Origin: Candidatus Flexicrinis proximus
Lineage (GTDB): Bacteria > Chloroflexota > Anaerolineae > Aggregatilineales > Phototrophicaceae
NCBI GenBank assembly: GCA_016712885.1
Contig: JADJQF010000011.1
Span: forward strand, 62,001-126,000
Direction: 5' to 3'
Length of the DNA stretch: 64,000 bases
The first letter of the stretch is position 1. The number at the start of each line of letters is the position of its first letter. Below are positions 60,397 to 64,000 of this stretch, piece by piece. Below the pieces are notes generated by a model. That model was given only the letters and a program-made list of their open reading frames with translations. It did no database searches and had not been told where the DNA came from. The translations under genes and the position numbers were made by a program.

Positions 60397-61452
60397 TCAC
60401 GACAGCGCCAGCAGGTGCACATCGCGCACACCCAACCATACCGTATCGCCGGGACGGACCGCCAGTTTGCGGGCCTGCTCAGGAGTGAGGAGGGCGGTCA
60501 ATTCGCCGCGGGGGGTAGTGACGATCACGCGCTCGAAGGCGCCGGCGAAGGCGATGCCAGTGACGGTTCCGGTGCCGAGGGGCGCGCTGGTCAGCTCGCC
60601 GGGGGAAAGGGCGAGATCTATCGACTCAGGGCGCAGAAGCAGTTCGACCGGCTGTCCGCTGAGGTGATCGGTCCCGGCCGGCGCGGGGATGGTAATCTCG
60701 CCGATGTGGACGGTGGTGCCGTTGCGATGGGCCGGAAAGAGGTTGGCGGCACCCAGAAAGCCTGCCGTGAAGCGATGCCGGGGGGTGCGGTAAAGCTGGT
60801 CGGGCGTGCCGACTTCGAGGAGTTTGCCGTTGTCGATGATGCCGATACGGTCCGCCAGCTCGAAGGCTTCTTCCTGATCGTGGGTGACGAGGATGGCGGT
60901 GAATTTGAGCCTGCGCTGGATCTGGCGCAGGGAGCGGCGGAGCTGGCTGCGGATTTTGACATCCAGCGCGCCAAACGGCTCATCGAGGAGCAGGACGGCG
61001 GGATTGGCGGCCAAGGCGCGGGCCACGGCGACACGCTGCTGCTGGCCCCCGGAGAGTTGAGCGGGGAGGCGCTCGCCCAGCTCAGTCATGTCGATGATGT
61101 CCAACAGTTCGGCGACACGCGCCTGGCGCTGCGCCTTGGGGACACGCTGGACGTCGAGGCCGAAGGCAATGTTTTCCTCGACGGTCATGTTGGGGAAAAG
61201 GGCGTAGTTCTGGAAGACGAAGCCGGTGCCACGTTTTTGCGGGGGGAGGCTGGTCACATCGCGCCCGTGCAGCACAATCGAGCCGCCATCCGCAGAGGTC
61301 AGGCCGGCGATCATGCGCAGGAGAGTGCTCTTGCCGCTGCCACTGGGACCCAGCAGGACGAACAATTCCCCGTCGGCGATGTCGAGCGAGACATCATCGA
61401 CAACATGCTGCGCGCCAAAACGTTTGGTGGCGTGGCTAATCTGAATGGACAT
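60397..61452 (-). CDS. cysA: Sulfate/thiosulfate ABC transporter ATP-binding protein CysA
   Basis: The protein has 351 residues. Walker A is GPSGSGKST, signature LSGGQQQRVAVARAL, Walker B VLLLDEPFGALDVKIR (the CysA-like FGALD), and switch His in LVTHDQEEAFELADRIG. A C-terminal TOBE domain covers about 240-345. It overlaps cysW by 17 bases. The gene order binding protein, CysT, CysW, CysA is that of sulfate importers. Confidence 0.93.
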   Translation of the reverse strand: MSIQISHATKRFGAQHVVDDVSLDIADGELFVLLGPSGSGKSTLLRMIAGLTSADGGSIVLHGRDVTSLPPQKRGTGFVFQNYALFPNMTVEENIAFGLDVQRVPKAQRQARVAELLDIIDMTELGERLPAQLSGGQQQRVAVARALAANPAVLLLDEPFGALDVKIRSQLRRSLRQIQRRLKFTAILVTHDQEEAFELADRIGIIDNGKLLEVGTPDQLYRTPRHRFTAGFLGAANLFPAHRNGTTVHIGEITIPAPAGTDHLSGQPVELLLRPESIDLALSPGELTSAPLGTGTVTGIAFAGAFERVIVTTPRGELTALLTPEQARKLAVRPGDTVWLGVRDVHLLALS

Positions 61453-62251
61453 GAGTGCCTCCGGGGCGGCGGATACGGTTCAAAGCGACCAACAGGACGA
61501 CAGCGATTAACCCCAGCAGGAGCGACATCGCATAAGCGGCGGAAGGATTGCGGTCGAGCAGGGTGCGGTTAATGAAGATGGTGGCGGTTTCGGTCGAGCC
61601 TTCGACGGCCCCGCCAATGACGGCCGCCGCGCCGAACTCGCCAAGGGAGCGGGCCAGCGTGAGCATAATGCCGACGATCAAGGCGTGACGCAAGGCGGGG
61701 AAGATCACGCGGCGGAAGGTGAGCCAGCGCGACGCCCCCATGGTATAGGCGGCTTCCTCGTGCTCCGGGGTGAGCGAGAGCAGGACGGGCTGAAGCTCAC
61801 GGATGATGAAGGGAAGCGAGACAAAGACGGTGACGACGAACATGGCCTCGACCGAGAAGGCGAGTTTGATCGGGAAGTCCCGGAACCAGCCCAGACGGCC
61901 GAAGAGGACGATCATCACGTAGCCGATGATGACGGGTGAGATGACGAAGGGCAGGTCGACGAGGGCGTTGAGCATGCGCCTGCCGGGGAAATTGTGGCGC
62001 ACAAGCACCCAGGCGGCGGCCAGCCCGAGGGCGCCGTTGACCAGGGCAGCCAGCAGAGCAAGGCGCACACTGAGGCTCAAGGCGGCGAGGGCGTCCGGAG
62101 TGGTTAAATCCTCGATGATCGGGGCGAGGCCGTCCCTGAAGGCGCCGGAAATAATGGCGATCAACGGGGCGAGCAGCAGCAGGCCGGCATAGGCGAGGAC
62201 GGCGAATACCAGCAGGCCGGCGGCGAGGCTGTTAACGGGTCTTTCGCGCAT
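61436..62251 (-). CDS. cysW: Sulfate ABC transporter permease CysW
   Basis: The protein has 271 residues with six membrane segments and the CysW landmarks ALVDLPFVISPVIIGYVMIVLFG, EEAAYTMGASRWLTFRRVIFPAL and RSLGEFGAAAVIGGAVEGSTETATIFI. It overlaps cysT by 20 bases. It pairs with CysT to form the sulfate channel. Confidence 0.92.
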   Translation of the reverse strand: MRERPVNSLAAGLLVFAVLAYAGLLLLAPLIAIISGAFRDGLAPIIEDLTTPDALAALSLSVRLALLAALVNGALGLAAAWVLVRHNFPGRRMLNALVDLPFVISPVIIGYVMIVLFGRLGWFRDFPIKLAFSVEAMFVVTVFVSLPFIIRELQPVLLSLTPEHEEAAYTMGASRWLTFRRVIFPALRHALIVGIMLTLARSLGEFGAAAVIGGAVEGSTETATIFINRTLLDRNPSAAYAMSLLLGLIAVVLLVALNRIRRPGGTHVHSD

Positions 62252-63083
62252 CGTTTTGCCTCCGGCTGAAACGGGCGACGATGGTGGTCACGATCAAGGC
62301 GATCAGAAGCATGACCAGCGATACCCCGCTGGCGCTGGCCATATCGCCATTTTCGACCTGCCCATAAATGTAGACGGCGGCGGTCTTAGAGATGCTGCCG
62401 GCGACGACGATGATCGAGCCGAATTCGCCGAGGGCACGGGCGAAGCTGAGCAACCCACCGGCAATCATCGAGGGGAGGAGCGCCGGCAGGACGATACGGC
62501 GGAAAGCCGTCCACTCGGAGGCGCCCAGCGTAAAGGCGGCTTCCTGCGGGCGGGTATCGAGGGCTTCCAGCACCGGCTGGACGGCGCGAATGACGAACGG
62601 ATAGCCGACAAATGCCAGCGCGAGGATGATGCCGGGCGGCGAAAACACGACACGCAAGCCGAGTTCGCGGTCGAGCCAGCCGCCCAGCGCGGTCTGCGGG
62701 CCGTAGAGCAGGACCAACATGACGCCGGTGACGAGGGTCGGGATGGCGAAGGGGAGATCGATCAGCGCATTGAACAGCTTCTTGCCAGGGAAACGATAAC
62801 GCGCCAGCACGACGGCGGTCAAGGTTCCCATGAAGACGTTAACGACTGCCATGATCGCGGCGGTCCAGACGCTAAGCCAGATCGACTGGAGCGCCGCAGG
62901 ACGGGTGATGCTTGCCCAAAGCGAGTCGAGACCACTGCGAAAGCCTTCGACCGATATCACGACCAAAGGCAGGACGACCAGCGCGCCGAGATAGATCAGG
63001 ACTGACGCGCGCAACCCCCACGCGCCGAAATCGACGGTAGGGGTTGAGCGGGCTTCGGGCAGGGTTGTGGCTGCCTGCGCCAT
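62232..63083 (-). CDS. cysT: Sulfate ABC transporter permease CysT
   Basis: The protein has 283 residues. After an N-terminal helix it has ALIDLPFAIPTLVTGVMLVLLYGP, QEAAFTLGASEWTAFRRIVLPAL and FARALGEFGSIIVVAGSI, all typical of CysT. The start lies 2 bases after the binding-protein stop. Partner of CysW. Confidence 0.92.
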   Translation of the reverse strand: MAQAATTLPEARSTPTVDFGAWGLRASVLIYLGALVVLPLVVISVEGFRSGLDSLWASITRPAALQSIWLSVWTAAIMAVVNVFMGTLTAVVLARYRFPGKKLFNALIDLPFAIPTLVTGVMLVLLYGPQTALGGWLDRELGLRVVFSPPGIILALAFVGYPFVIRAVQPVLEALDTRPQEAAFTLGASEWTAFRRIVLPALLPSMIAGGLLSFARALGEFGSIIVVAGSISKTAAVYIYGQVENGDMASASGVSLVMLLIALIVTTIVARFSRRQNDARKTR

Positions 63084-63085
63084 AC

Positions 63086-64000
63086 TTACTGGCCTTTCAC
63101 TTCCGCGATGACTTGGGTGAAGACGCCTTCCTCACCGAAGATCGCGGGGACAACCTCCGGCCAGCCGCCGAAATCGCGGATGGTGAACAGGTCGGCCGGG
63201 AGCGGGTATTTCGGATCCGGCTCAGGGGTCGGGACGGCGGGATCGGGGGTGGCGACCGCCGCGGCTTCTTCGTCTGCGATGAGCAGGGGCGCACGGAAAC
63301 CATGCTTATAGAAGATGGCCTGCGCTTCCGGAGTGTAGACAAATTCGAGGAAGGCTTCGGCCACTTCGCGGGTGCCGTGGGCGTCGACGTAGGTGTCGAC
63401 AAGGGCGATCGGGTTTTCGATGACCAGCGTCGACGACGGATAGACGATGTCGTAAGCGCCTTCGCCGCTGACTTCGATGCCGGCGAAGTATTCATTTTCG
63501 TAGGTGATGGCAACGTCGCCGATGCCGCGTTCGAAGGTGAGGAAGCTCTCGCGGCCGTCGGCATCAAGGGCGATGACGTTGGTGAAGACCGCAGTGAGGA
63601 AGGCACGCGCACCGTCCACGCCGGTGTCGAAGCCCTGGACCTGACCGCGGAAGGCCGCGCCGTAGGCTCCCATCACGTTCCACTGCGCGCCGCCGCTGGT
63701 GGCGGGGTCCGGGGTGACGACTTCAACGCCCTCGCGGGCCAGATCCGCCCAGTCGAGGATGGTGTCGGGGTTTCCCTCACGGACGACCAGGATCACGAGC
63801 GAGCTTTTGTCGAAACCGCGCGTCGGGTTGTCCTGCCAATCGTGGGTGATGAGTCCGGCTTTGGCAATGTTGGTCACGTGGGCTTCCTGGGAGAGCGCGA
63901 CGATGTCGGCCTCGAAGCCGCCGATGACAGCGCGGGACTGTGCCCCGCTGGCGACCCAACTGGTCTCGAAAGTAACATCCTGTCCGGTCTGTGCTTTCCA
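63086..64000 (-). CDS. Sulfate-binding protein (5' end outside window)
   Basis: The frame is open to the window edge, so the N-terminus and signal peptide are missing; about 304 residues are visible. The text ASGAQSRAVIGGFEADIVALSQE and the later LITHDWQDNPTRGFDKSSLVILVREGNP are the Sbp/CysP family landmarks (the sulfate-binding SGxQxRAV region). GSISK-type partner genes follow. A GTG codon at 63877 is internal and is not the start. A Pro/Ala-rich insert is present near 63200-63260. Sulfate or thiosulfate are the usual ligands. Confidence 0.92.
   Translation of the reverse strand, partial: WKAQTGQDVTFETSWVASGAQSRAVIGGFEADIVALSQEAHVTNIAKAGLITHDWQDNPTRGFDKSSLVILVVREGNPDTILDWADLAREGVEVVTPDPATSGGAQWNVMGAYGAAFRGQVQGFDTGVDGARAFLTAVFTNVIALDADGRESFLTFERGIGDVAITYENEYFAGIEVSGEGAYDIVYPSSTLVIENPIALVDTYVDAHGTREVAEAFLEFVYTPEAQAIFYKHGFRAPLLIADEEAAAVATPDPAVPTPEPDPKYPLPADLFTIRDFGGWPEVVPAIFGEEGVFTQVIAEVKGQ

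Overview
The window looks like a GC-rich chromosome segment from a Chloroflexota bacterium, probably an Anaerolineae-type lineage. This is inferred from style, not from a marker gene. The supporting features are many ABC importers, secreted proteins with Pro/Thr-rich (PTPTP-like) linkers and SH3-like or LysM modules, Gram-positive-style SOS-like boxes, and intergenic regions full of palindromic interspersed repeats. No rRNA, tRNA, CRISPR array, transposase or phage gene was seen.

Layout. 1-3.3 kb: end of a liv-type branched-chain amino-acid importer operon (livH partial, livM, livG, livF) with a terminator hairpin. 3.6-6.7 kb: a secreted alpha/beta hydrolase and an SLC13/TrkA-C permease. 7.1-21.4 kb: a peptidoglycan-sugar recovery locus. 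The minus-strand operon encodes an Opp/Dpp-type importer, a small membrane protein, NagZ, NamZ and a beta-lactamase-fold hydrolase. The divergent plus-strand operon encodes a BadF-type sugar kinase, MurQ, NagA and a GNAT acetyltransferase. 21.5-26.0 kb: two histidine kinases and an OmpR-type regulator. 26.4-35.8 kb: a tandem solute-binding-protein fusion, an FtsX-type permease, a membrane-fusion lipoprotein, two MacB/LolD-type ATPases and a LysM protein. 36.5-38.8 kb: an unknown gene in a repeat-bounded cassette, an MgtC-like protein and an inositol monophosphatase. 38.9-42.9 kb: an iron(III)-type ABC importer. 43.1-49.8 kb: frameshifted mscL, a LysR regulator divergent from rhodanese and CstB-like persulfide genes, a succinate-semialdehyde dehydrogenase and a PAS histidine kinase. 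49.8-60.4 kb: secreted SH3-like and beta-propeller proteins, a DHFR-fold reductase, and a protein with a GspE/MshE N-terminal-like domain. 60.4-64 kb: a sulfate ABC importer, cut by the window end.

The most unusual material is non-coding. Fourteen copies of a multi-hairpin element about 60-195 bp long lie between genes. Its central stem changes sequence between copies but stays palindromic. One copy has 13-bp terminal inverted repeats and a perfect 6-bp target duplication, so it behaves like a MITE. Two further repeat families are present, plus heptamer tandem repeats. A composite module (GTAGGGACGCC hairpin, then an SOS-box-like palindrome, then a multi-hairpin element, then a short gene starting MSA) occurs twice in opposite orientations, at 36 kb and 56 kb. 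One copy of the gene is intact and the other is a remnant.

Three well-conserved genes (livM, the SLC13 permease, mscL) carry single-base frameshifts, two of them in short homopolymers. Assembly error is therefore at least as likely as real gene decay.
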